DNA from: Mesorhabditis belari
Taxonomy: Eukaryota > Nematoda > Chromadorea > Rhabditida > Rhabditidae
Direction: 5' to 3'
Assembly: GCA_958450365.1 (NCBI GenBank)
Contig: CAUEEP010000478.1
Span: 52,775-116,774, forward strand
Length of the DNA: 64,000 nucleotides
Below, piece after piece: positions 22,652 through 31,726 of the stretch. Below the pieces are notes generated by a model. The model worked only from the letters and a program-made list of their open reading frames with translations, was not told where the DNA came from and did no database searches. Position 1 is the first letter of the stretch. Each line of letters begins with the position of its first letter. A program made the position numbers and the translations under genes.

Positions 22652-22740
22652 GGTTTAATTACCCAAGTTCGAGGTTGTTGCGAGATACTGCAACTCTATT
22701 TCTACATCTACCGATCTGAAGCGCCCCGAGAAGTATGCTG
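22652..22740 (+). ncRNA. SL1-like spliced-leader sequence (gene or pseudogene)
   Basis: Positions 22652-22673 match the 22-nt nematode SL1 leader with one substitution (T to C at leader position 19) and are followed directly by GT, the donor position in an SL RNA. GAGGTTG and CAACTC nearby could form the first stem. I do not see a convincing Sm site or the U1-type upstream elements, so it could be a diverged SL RNA pseudogene, or a leader carried in a retrocopied mRNA. Confidence 0.45.
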
Positions 22741-23394
22741 ATGAGGAATCTCGCACGCCATCCATACCACCCACTTCCGCCAATTGGAACAATGAAGCTG
22801 CCCCCGCCCTTCGAGGATGTTGATTTCGCGAAGAAACTCGGAAACGATTACCACCTGGTGATTGAGGGATGGCCTGAAGCTGACGTTCATCGCGCCATGA
22901 CGCCGTATACTAGAAGAGCAGCGGATCGTCACCTTTTGGATGCGAATTTGGCTTCGTATGGCCTGGATGCAATGGTGGTCCAATCATACAGGATGGGTAT
23001 CTTCTCTCCGTTCCAATCTAGGCCTCTGAAGATGATTTTTTGCTCTACACACGGCGTGTCGAACTTACTGGGTTCCTTTTATCGTGTTAAGAAGGATTCT
23101 CTACCCTGGTACGCTCGGTTCATTGTGATTCGACGCTCGGACCCAAGTCGCTACAAGAGCAAGAGGCAGGAGACATTTCCTTCAACTCAACATGATCCCC
23201 TTCCACACCTCGACCTGAATACGACAAGGAGTGTACCTCAGGACCAGGTTGGAGCCCTGCATGTGACTGGTGTCAATGTGAGTGCCTCTGAAACGACTGT
23301 TGGCATGGCTGCGCAAAAGGATACGACAAGGGAAAGCATGCCGGCATTCTCGTCCGCCATCCATATCACCCACTTCCGCCAATTGAAACAATGA
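22735..23394 (+). CDS. Unrecognised 219-codon frame
   Basis: An uninterrupted plus-strand frame with motifs such as PPPFEDVDFAKKLGNDYHLV and PEADVHRAMTPYTRRAADRH. The second half-copy at 23391-23612 repeats this part with few changes, and the differences keep the frame open. No transmembrane segment or known domain is seen. It is probably from a mobile element or a repetitive gene family. Confidence 0.35.
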   Translation: MLMRNLARHPYHPLPPIGTMKLPPPFEDVDFAKKLGNDYHLVIEGWPEADVHRAMTPYTRRAADRHLLDANLASYGLDAMVVQSYRMGIFSPFQSRPLKMIFCSTHGVSNLLGSFYRVKKDSLPWYARFIVIRRSDPSRYKSKRQETFPSTQHDPLPHLDLNTTRSVPQDQVGALHVTGVNVSASETTVGMAAQKDTTRESMPAFSSAIHITHFRQLKQ

Positions 23395-23618
23395 AGCTGC
23401 CCCCGCCCTTCGAGGATGTTGATCTCGCGAAGAAACTCGGAAACGATTACCACCTGGTGATTGAGGGATTGCCTGAAGCTGACGTCCATCGCGCCATGAC
23501 GCCGTATACTAGAAGAGCAGCGGATCGTCACCTTTTGGATGCGATTTTGGCTTCATATTTCGTATATACCAGGCGACAAATCGACGATTATCAAAATTTC
23601 CTCATATCATAGATTGTA

Positions 23619-23920
23619 CAGGGTGCGCCATAATTGTTGCAACAGTATCGCGCGCCTTCAAGGACAATAATCTATTGATTTCAGCTTCTTTTCTGGGTTT
23701 TTTTTGTGTTTTTATTATATTTGGAATATAATTGAAACTTTTCTCATATAAAATGTGTTTTTTAGAATGATTGGAGAATCCCCATCGACAATCGATCATC
23801 ATGCTGCAGCTAATGACAATCGATCATCGTCGATCATGCTGATGTACAAGCTAGGAGTCTCGGAGATTCACAAGCGTCTTAAAATCGACAGAAGTTTCAT
23901 TTTCCGCACTATTCAACGCT
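23619..23920 (+). mobile_element. Tc1-like element, 5' part (copy 2)
   Basis: Same TIR (CAGGGTGCGCCATAATT) and HTH codons as at 6739. It breaks off in the middle of the HTH (TATTCAACGCT) exactly where the U1-flank repeat begins. Confidence 0.85.
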
Positions 23921-24177
23921 AGAAAACTAAAAACGAATGTTCATTGGCTTATGATTTCAACTCAGTTTGGATTATTTAGTGTATAATAAAAGTTCTTTTG
24001 TTTGTTGAGTGGCAAAATGACAAGAATCGGCTAGGGATTCTATTCAAAAGACTCTCCACCATCTCTTTCTCTTTCACTCGCTCTTTGTGCACTCCTGGTG
24101 CGCTCTTTGCATGCCCACGCAATCATATCCCATCTGGCACCCGTTCTTTCCATAACCCACACCCATTCTCCCGTCAT

Positions 24178-24338
24178 AAACTTACCTGGCTGGGGGGCTC
24201 TCGTGATCATCAAGACGGGACCCCCATGGCGAGGCTCGGCCATTGCACTTTAGGCTGGGTTGACCTGTGTGGCAGTCCCGAGTTGGGATTCGCTAACAGC
24301 TAAATTTTTGCGTGAGGGGCTGCGTTCGCGCGGCCCTG
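24178..24338 (+). ncRNA. U1 snRNA
   Basis: Complete 161-nt copy with AAACTTACCTGG at the 5' end, ATTGCAC loop, Sm site and full stem-loop IV. Its upstream 250 bp are shared with copy 1 at 5246-5509. A few differences lie outside the key loops. Confidence 0.9.
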
Positions 24339-24409
24339 CTAAAGAAAGCGATTAAGTGGTTGGGATGATTAAAAATAGCCATTTCTCGAAACCACCAAGT
24401 GATCAAGTT

Positions 24410-24590
24410 GAGATCTGATGGGGTCAGGTCCAGACCTCTGATAGGGCCAGGTCCAGACCTCTGATAGGGCCAGGTCCAGACCTCTGATAGGGCCAGGTCC
24501 GGACATCTGATGGGGCCAGGTCCGGACTATGAGGTGCGTGGGGGCAGAAGTTTCCAACCAAGCTCGTCGATTTCCCTTATTTAAAAACAT
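24410..24590 (-). mobile_element. mariner fragment with short minisatellite
   Basis: On the minus strand the codons for the KIDELGW region run into five or so copies of the 23-bp SPDLAPSD-derived unit. This is the shorter sibling of the array at 16690. Confidence 0.85.
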
Positions 24591-25745
24591 ACCACAAAGC
24601 GGCTCGAAGTCGAAACTTTTCGTATTGCATTTTGTACCGGAAAATATTGTTAAATTTGTAAAAATTAGTAAAAATCAAATATAATATGAAAGTATAGAGC
24701 GTCTAGCTAATATCTATTTGAAAAAATGGCATAAGCAAAAAACTGGAAAATTGCCAACAACGGGAATTCAATCAAAAGCCAAGTCAAGAATAAAAGTTTA
24801 TGTCAAAAACAGCTCTTTCTAAGCGTTTTAAGCATTCCATTCACTTTATTAGTCTTATAAAAGCATTTATATGATCAAAAAAGTAGTTTTCTTTATTTCT
24901 AAAGTTAACGAAATTTTGATCAACGCAAAAAACGCTTATCTTTTATTGCTGAAAGCCTGAACATCAAAAGAACTCAAAAAAAGGCACCAAAAAGCTTTTG
25001 AAATATAAAATTAGAATTAGAAATATAGAATATAGAAAAAGAATTGAATATTTCGATTAGAAGCCTTTGAAGCTAGAGAGCAAAAAGCAATGAGAGCAAA
25101 GACTTCAAATAGAGTTAATATTTTCGAAAATTAATTAAATTCTAACTCGTCTACTTCTCTTACTCGATCGAGATGGCTAGAGAAAGATGCACTTATTATT
25201 CGTTCGCTTATTATCCTTAAATTATTCATTTTCTGAAAATGAATCAAAATTCTCTTTCACGTTTCACCTCTCTTTTCACCAGCCCATCTCTTTCTCTTTC
25301 CCGTGCTCTTTGTGCACTCTTTGTGCGCTCTTTGCATGCCCACGCAATCGTATCCCATCTGGCATCCGCTCTTTCCATAACCCACACCCATTCTCCCCTC
25401 ATAAACTTACCTGGCTGGGGGGCTCTCGTGATCATCAAGACGGGACCCCCATGGCGAGGCTCGGCCATTGCACTTTAGGCTGGGTTGACCTGTGTGGCAG
25501 TCCCGAGTTGGGATTCGCTAACAGCTAAATTTTTGCGTGAGGGGCTGCGTTCGCGCGGCCCTGCTAAACAAAACCGATAAAGTGGTTGGGATATTCCGCT
25601 GATCATTAAAGAAAGTCATTTATCGAAACCAGGAAAGAATAGAGTGGTCAAGTTGAGAAATCATCGAGTTTTAGCCTCCTTTTTTTGCAGAGCTCTCGAA
25701 TTTTTGCATCTTCAAAGAATTATGCATTGGGTAAAAGAAAAAATA
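24490..25745. repeat. Inverted duplication carrying a U1 gene (arm 2)
   Basis: Mirror copy of 15425-16760. The sequence continues into a LINE tail on the right. Confidence 0.85.
25403..25563 (+). ncRNA. U1 snRNA
   Basis: Complete 161-nt copy, with the same structural elements as the copy at 15648-15808, of which it is the inverted duplicate. Confidence 0.9.
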
Positions 25746-25995
25746 TAACTAAAGAAAACGAGGACTTTTGTTTTAATAGAGAATGACTTAGAGAAAAGGT
25801 GTCGCAAATTTTAAATGTTTCTAATTCGTTTACAGATAATTTAAATTTTCCTTCAGACGAAAAGATACCAGACGGGAGCTTATTCCAAACCCTACTAACA
25901 CGATTCGCAAAAGAATGATAAAGGGAAAGATGATGGGGATAGAGACTGGCCAAAATTTGATAAGGATGACTACATATACTTCTAGGATTTTCCAC
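25690..25995 (-). mobile_element. LINE C-terminal fragment
   Basis: The minus strand encodes SFANRVSRVWNKLPSGIFSS and a short tail, the closing motif of non-LTR reverse transcriptases. Its 3' tail is shared with 6045-6190. Confidence 0.7.
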
Positions 25996-26069
25996 AATTT
26001 ATTATTTATTATGGCAAAAAAACCTGATTTTTACACTAAGCCTTTTTTCCTTTAGTAATATTTATAATA

Positions 26070-26610
26070 TTAGGTTGTCCAATAAGTAATGCGTGTTTTG
26101 ACACGATTTTCAAAATATCACAAAATTAACAAAAGAGAACTTTATTAATCGATATATTCTCCACAACAATCAACAACATTTCTCCATCGTCCGAGCAAAG
26201 AGTGAAGTCCGTCATAATAGAATGAAGCTGGTTTCGATGAGAAGAAATCGTCGAGCCATTTTTGCACCTCGTCAACACTTTTGACTCGTTTCCGTCCGCA
26301 AATCGTTTAAACCAGCGCTGGCACTGGCTGATTGAAATTGAATCCTCTCCAAATGCGGCACAGATAGTTCTATGGCAATCCGCTGCAGTTTTACCTCGTT
26401 TGAAATCATACAGCATTGATGCGCGGACAACAAACTTTTTGTCTTTCATCTGCAAAACAATATATCTATTATAAAACAAAGGCAAATGAATAAAATAATA
26501 TAGAAAAATAAACACAAGATGCTGATGATTAAAAAGAGCATATATTTGCTCGAAGCGATTTCGCAATAGTCTCGAAATAAGTAACACGCATTACTTATTG
26601 GACAACCTAA
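26070..26610 (-). mobile_element. mariner deletion derivative, 541 bp, both TIRs
   Basis: Bounded by TTAGGTTGTCCAATAAGTAA and its inverse, with TA on each side. The minus strand has the transposase start region with the first HTH (FKRGKTAADCHRTICAAFGE, CQRWFKRFADGNES) joined directly to the C-terminus (EVQKWLDDFFSSKP, then GRWRNVVDCCGEYID). The second HTH and the whole catalytic core are deleted and the junction shifts the frame. It can only move in trans. Confidence 0.9.
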
Positions 26611-26984
26611 TATAATAACCATTAGGACTAATCAATTTATTGATTATATTAGGCTGCAGCCTAAGTCTTGACTCCATCAGCAAAGTTCCGGTATTTTGTT
26701 TACATTTAGTGAGGGCACGCCCTGTTTTTTTTTCTTCGAAATATTGGCTCATCAGTTCTTTATTCAAAAACACGATCAAGAAAGCCAAATGCTCTTTTAT
26801 ATTTTTTCTCGATTACCATATTCTCTCTAATAGTAGTGCGCACTACTAGTTTTGAACCCCCTCCTGGACCACAATACTATTAGAGAGTTTTATCATTTAC
26901 CAAAGTAAGACAGATATAAGATTTGTTCCAAAAATTCTTGCAATTCTTTCACGTACTCCTTTGGCTCCTTTTGACATACAGTTG
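26611..26984. other. No gene; second mariner end
   Basis: A mariner-type TIR (TTAGGCTGCAGCCTAAGTC) starts at 26648 after TA, as at 7401, but no transposase follows. The remainder shows nothing coding. Confidence 0.5.
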
Positions 26985-27235
26985 TGGGCCGGCGAGTGAA
27001 AAACGATCCTAAAAAAACTGGACCGATGGAAGCCAAATGATGAGGGATCAATTTAACAAGGTTGTATCGCCGGAAACGATCCGACGACGATTAAATCAAG
27101 CTGGATTATATGCAAGAAGGGCTGCCCGTAAACCTCTGACAAATTCTAAGCACCGGAAGCAGCGCCTTGACTTTGCACGGACCTACCGAAGTTGGACGAC
27201 ACGTGATTGGGCGAAAGTATTATTTGTGTCTTGAC
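26985..27235 (+). mobile_element. Tc1-like transposase fragment, second family
   Basis: Encodes the bipartite DNA-binding linker typical of Tc1/Tc3 (VVSPETIRRRLNQAGLYARR, then HRKQRLDFARTY and WAKVLFVS). It stops where the first catalytic Asp should follow. Distinct from the CAGGGTGCGCC family nearby. Confidence 0.8.
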
Positions 27236-27361
27236 AAACAACAAAAAGATGTTTTTGCACTTTGCACAACAATTTTAGATTTTTTGCTAACTTTTTTATG
27301 TGAAGAATAGTGAATAAATGAACAAAAAAAGCCTCACTTTTGCTTGCTTGAATAGCTTTAG

Positions 27362-27740
27362 AATGTCACTCATTATTTGGATATGCTTAAGCAAGAAATA
27401 TATACATTAGCTAAAAAGCAGGATTTGGACGATTCAACAGGACGATCAGAATTTGGACGATTCAACAGGACGATCAGAATTTGGACGATTCAATAGGACG
27501 ATCAGAATTTGGACGATTCAATAGGACGATCAGAATTTGGACGATTCAATAGGACGATCAGAATTTGGACGATTCAATAGGACGATCAGAATTTGGACGA
27601 TTCAACAGGACGATCAGAATTTGCGGAGCACTCGTACAAAAAGCTCATTCTAGATTGATGCAAGCAGAATTTCCCCGAATTTATCGATTTTAACGAGTGG
27701 CCATCATCAACCATCATAAGCTAAAAAGCGTTTTTAAAAA
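27362..27740 (+). mobile_element. Tc1-like fragment with 28-bp minisatellite
   Basis: Codons for LDMLKQEIYTLAKK run into seven to eight copies of a 28-bp unit (TTTGGACGATTCAACAGGAC), then resume with the next transposase codons (ALVQKAHSRL-like, then FPRIYRF). The unit encodes WTIQQDD, the second catalytic block. Confidence 0.9.
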
Positions 27741-28354
27741 GATGAGTAATTTATTTAAACTACGGTAAGCTTTCCTTCTCATTTTTCCCGTTCTATGGAC
27801 TTTTGATCCAATTCAATTCATTCTTTGATGCCTGCCAAACTGACTGCCAAATAAAGTAAAAATGAAAATGAATCGGACAAAGTCTGAAAGTAAAGATTAC
27901 TGTTTTTTTCGGTTTTTCGGTTTTCTATCTTTTAATAAACCAAATCGCTTTTTCCAGAGTTTCTAGAGAAATTGCAAAGTCAACAGAAAAAGCTTATAGC
28001 CATTTGGCTATAAGCCATCTTTAACAGATTAAAGTTTTTTTTCAAAAGACTTTAGATCTTGCAATGTTTAAGCTGTTTGCTGTTTAAGCTTTCAAAAAAT
28101 GAAATTAAGCTGGAACACCTGAGTCCATCTAGAATAAAGAATTGCGCAAAGCTTAGCGCAAAGCTTAATCCTCTAAACTTTTCTGATTTCTCCAGTTAGG
28201 CTAATTTTTGTGAATCATTAGCAATAAAGCCTCTTATTTTAGCAGTTTTCTCAACGAAAATTTGAAAAGAAAGCTTTTCTTGAAGATAAGCAAGGCATCA
28301 ACAAAAGGAAAAAGACTATTCATGAGTTGAGCGTTCATTTTTTTGTAAACAATC
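27741..28354. other. Upstream region of the vWA gene; no exon
   Basis: AT-rich; nothing coding recognised. AAGCCATTTGGCTATAAGCC at about 27995 is a small imperfect palindrome. Confidence 0.45.
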
Positions 28355-31246
28355 ATGAAAATTCTGTCATTTTTATGTCTTGCTATTCTTGGCATAAAAT
28401 CGAGTGAAGTTTTCTTTCCGATTGACATTTTTGCACGAGCACAATGCAATTTTCTCTTCATCTTCGATTTCTCGGAGTACGCGACTGAGAATGGGGTAAA
28501 TCTTTGCAATTCTCGTCCCATTGTGCACTTTGTGCTCCAAAGTGTAAACGCATCCACGTGGTGCACTTAATTATCCATCTTTCTTGGCGTAACAATGCAA
28601 AATACCCGATTGTGAGGGCACTAGATGTAGTGTGAGTGCTCTAGATGTAGTGTGAGTGCTCTAGATGTAGTGTGCGGGCACTAGATGTAGTGTGCGGGCA
28701 CTAGATGTAGTGTGCGGGCACTAGATGTAGTGTGCGGGCACTAGATGTAGTGTGAGTGCTCTAGATGTAGTGTGCGGGCACTAGATGTGGTGTGAGTGCG
28801 CTAGATGGAGTTTGAGTGCTCTAGATGGAGTTTGAGTGCTCTAGATGCAGTGTGAGTGCTCTAGATTTAATGTTAGTGCTCTAGATGTAGTGTGAGTGCT
28901 CTAGATGTAGTGTGAGTGCTCTAGATGTTTACGGACACTGCAGGAGCTCAAAGCACATCACTTTGGAGCTCAAAGTAGATCACTTTGAAGCAGACCACAA
29001 ATCCCACTTTGAAGTAGACCACAAATCCAGTATGCCAGCTTAAAATGTTAGCAAAATTTAACTGCTTCCATAAAAACAAAAATAATAAAATAACAACAAA
29101 AAGTTAACAATTTTCGTTTACAATTAGTTTACAATTAGTTTACAATTAATCGCTTACGAAAAATTAATCCATTATTTTGAACGTCGCTGTCGGCAAACTC
29201 ATTCCCTCGTTTAAATCAATTTGTTCCAGCAGTTCAGCTGGAAGTCAATCTTTTCCAGCAGCTCAGCTTTATTCCAAGCGTTTGATCGATTCGTGTTTCT
29301 GAAAGCATCAAGAAACCGCTGGGAATTAAACCGTTCTTGCTGAAAAAGTGGAAAAAGTGGAAAAAGTGAACCCTCGACCCTCAGATCAAAAAAAAAATGA
29401 AAGCTGAAAGAGCTCTGAAAGCTCTGATCTGAGGGTCGAGGTTCGACTCCGGCGTGCGACAGTTTTTTCGAAAAAATGTTGCTAAAATAACGAGTTTTGC
29501 GTTTTCTAGGGTAATTTTCAACGCTGATTCCGAAAAACATGGTTTCAGCTTAGGTTTCCGTACAAAAAAAATGAAAAAACACATTTTTTGATTTTTTTTA
29601 TTCAAAATGCTACTAGTTTTTTTCCAACATAGCTGTTCTATCTTTTACTGTTTTTTAATTTAAAAATATTCTTAAGATTTAGTTCCCAGCCACAATGCAA
29701 AAGAAACTCGCTCAAACAGCCTCAAACGCATATGACCAAAAGCAAAATTTGACTGAGGAACTCAAAGGGTACGTGAGTTATCTGTTTTGGCATTTATTTT
29801 AAAAAAACTACCGTAACCCAACCGCCAGTTCTCATTTAATCAGCCTGATTTTGGTATTATTGACGGAGTCTTGGGGCTCCTCATCGAATGATACCAAAAT
29901 TAGGCTGATCAAATGAAACTGGCAGCTTGATTACGGTTTTCTAAAAGGGTTTTCTAAAAGAGGTGTGTTTTTGAGAAAATGGGAAACCGGTTAAATCCAC
30001 AAGTTTTTTATCTAGAGTGTACAATTGGTGGTCAATCGGCGCCAATTGGGCAAACGGACCGATTCCCCACGAGTTTTTTCCCTACGCCGCTTTCTCCGAC
30101 AATCTCATGGGAGCCACCGCACCGCCTTTCACGTTCTATGAAGGATTTGATATGTGAATTTATATAATATCCTTAGATCTAACTTTTCTAACTTATATTT
30201 TAGCTATTATAACTTTTAGATTAAATACTATGTTGGAAGTGGATCGGCCGATGGACACGTTCTTTGTAATATTCAGTGCAAGGTAGGCTTTGGCATCGAT
30301 TTTCTCTGGTTCTGTTTGGTTCTGATTTGGCTATGGTTTACTGTAGACCTGAAGCCAAAAGAAGCTGAAGCTCAGAAGTTAACTAAAGCCACCGGAGCCT
30401 AGAGCTGGTTGGCTCTAGAGCTGGTTGGCTCTGGAGCTGGTTGGCTCTGGAGCTGGTTGGCTCTAGACCTGGCTCCAGGCATGGCACTTTAAGGAAAGAT
30501 AATGTAAGTGCAAAATCTGAGACAGCCTGGATTGGCACAAGGCTTACTGTAGCTATCAACGACTATTAAAACTTTGATCAAAATCTTTAGCCCTCAGGAA
30601 ATCATTCGCAGTACCACTGTCAAAGCGCAGCTACACGAGAAAATCATTGGCGTTGGACTGACGGGTTGGTTTTAAAAAGTCAATGCAATCTTGCAATCTC
30701 AGGTGTCAATGATCTGGCGGAAGTCTCGCAGATATCCTTATCGGCCGGACTCGACAACAACTCGTTTAACATCACAAAAGCTATGCTAGAGATTTGTAAA
30801 GGTAAACGCTGTATTGTAAAAGAATTTGATGATGATTCGAACAATAAGAAATTCATAATTCTATCAATCCTAAGAAAGGTATCAACGAAGTCCAGTCATA
30901 AAGAAATTAAGACTGGCACCAGACCACAACGACGATGACGACGAGCACAAAAGCACCATCCACTACTTCAACCACGAAAAAAACGAGTGTGACCACTGCG
31001 GAAAGGGCGGTAAAGAGTTCAACAAGTCAGCCGACTGCTGTATCCCCAACTGAACCCGAACCGACACAAAATGACTCACCAAGTAGCACCAGATTGTCGA
31101 TCGATTCAACGACTAAGGGGTAAGTGGATTAAAATGGTTTCGGTTACCAAACAAAGCAAAAATAGACATTTATTAGGATGTTAATGGGTTAGACTTGATT
31201 CGATCGTTATTTTTATAGACAACTTATAGTTTTCAAGAAGTTTTAA
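28355..31246 (+). CDS. Secreted vWA-domain protein with Thr-rich tail, about 278 aa
   Basis: Eight exons join in phase: 28355-28495, 29683-29768, 30016-30153, 30220-30282, 30591-30664, 30703-30801, 30912-31119, 31219-31246. Exon 1 gives a signal peptide (MKILSFLCLAILGIKSS) and the first vWA strand CNFLFIFDFSEY. Later core pieces are NLMGATAPPFTFYEGFDILN, DTFFVIFSAR, KIIGVGLTGVNDLAEVSQIS and AMLEICKG. The metal-site motif reads DFSEY, not DxSxS, so it is partly lost. Exon 7 is a Ser/Thr/Lys/Pro mucin-like stretch. The last small exon (QLIVFKKF, TAA) and the exon 7 acceptor (ATTAAG) are less sure. One intron is only 38 bp. Intron 1 holds a 20-bp minisatellite and intron 2 a MITE. It converges with the membrane-protein gene ending at 31727. 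An extracellular recognition role is inference. Confidence 0.8.
28615..28930 (+). repeat. 20-bp minisatellite
   Basis: About fifteen copies of GTGCTCTAGATGTAGTGTGA with two main variants (GTGAGTGCT and GTGCGGGCA). Inside intron 1 of the vWA gene. Confidence 0.95.
29803..29947. mobile_element. MITE with inverted ends
   Basis: Ends ACTACCGTAA and TTACGG; the inner arms (GCCAGTT, CATTTAATCAGCCTGATTTT) are inverted repeats. A relative with the same organisation is at 58706-58842. Inside intron 2 of the vWA gene. Confidence 0.7.
30403..30480 (+). repeat. 16-bp minisatellite
   Basis: Four to five copies of CTGGTTGGCTCTAGAG, in intron 4 of the vWA gene. Confidence 0.85.
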
Positions 31247-31726
31247 AAGCTAAAATGAAAGTGTTTAAAAATTTCCATCAGCACTTTCAATTTTATGGTG
31301 AAAACTCGATTTTTCGACTGTAACTCGACGCCCAATTCTTCTAATATCATTGTAAGAAATGATTCTGCTTGAATTTGGTTAGAAAATTTCATTTTATTAA
31401 AAGCAAAATCTATCACAAGACTAAATCAAGTATAAAAAGATGCAAATTCAGCGCTGATCACCCATTGAAATCCGCCATTCTTTTGGTGTTTCTCCTCGCA
31501 ATATACAATGAATAAAACAAAAAAATAAAATGTTTTTCTTTCATCAGATATGGATGAAGAATTGTAAACATGTATAGTTTGGCAAAAAAAAAATTGTAAC
31601 AAAGAAACAAAGTACAAGAAACATTATGAAGTAAAAGTTGATGCGAATGAAGTGTTTACTTTATGCTAAATGAAAGCTAAAGATGAAGTATACCAGGAAG
31701 GGTATTTTTACAAGAGATAAGAGGAC
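31247..31726. other. Convergent 3' intergenic region
   Basis: Lies between the stop codons of two converging genes. AT-rich; an AATAAA is at 31511. No exon recognised. Confidence 0.5.

Larger units (their letters stand above)
22602..23600 (+). repeat. Internally duplicated segment of unknown type
   Basis: GGCGACAAATCGACGATTAT occurs at about 22605 and 23573, and 22742-22970 is repeated at 23345-23560. The segment contains an SL1-like site and a 219-codon frame. It ends at the TIR of a Tc1-like element. Confidence 0.8.

Noticed and set aside
28615..28930. Regular 20-bp repeats resembling a CRISPR array
   Set aside because: Units are head to tail with no unique spacers, and the region is a eukaryotic intron.
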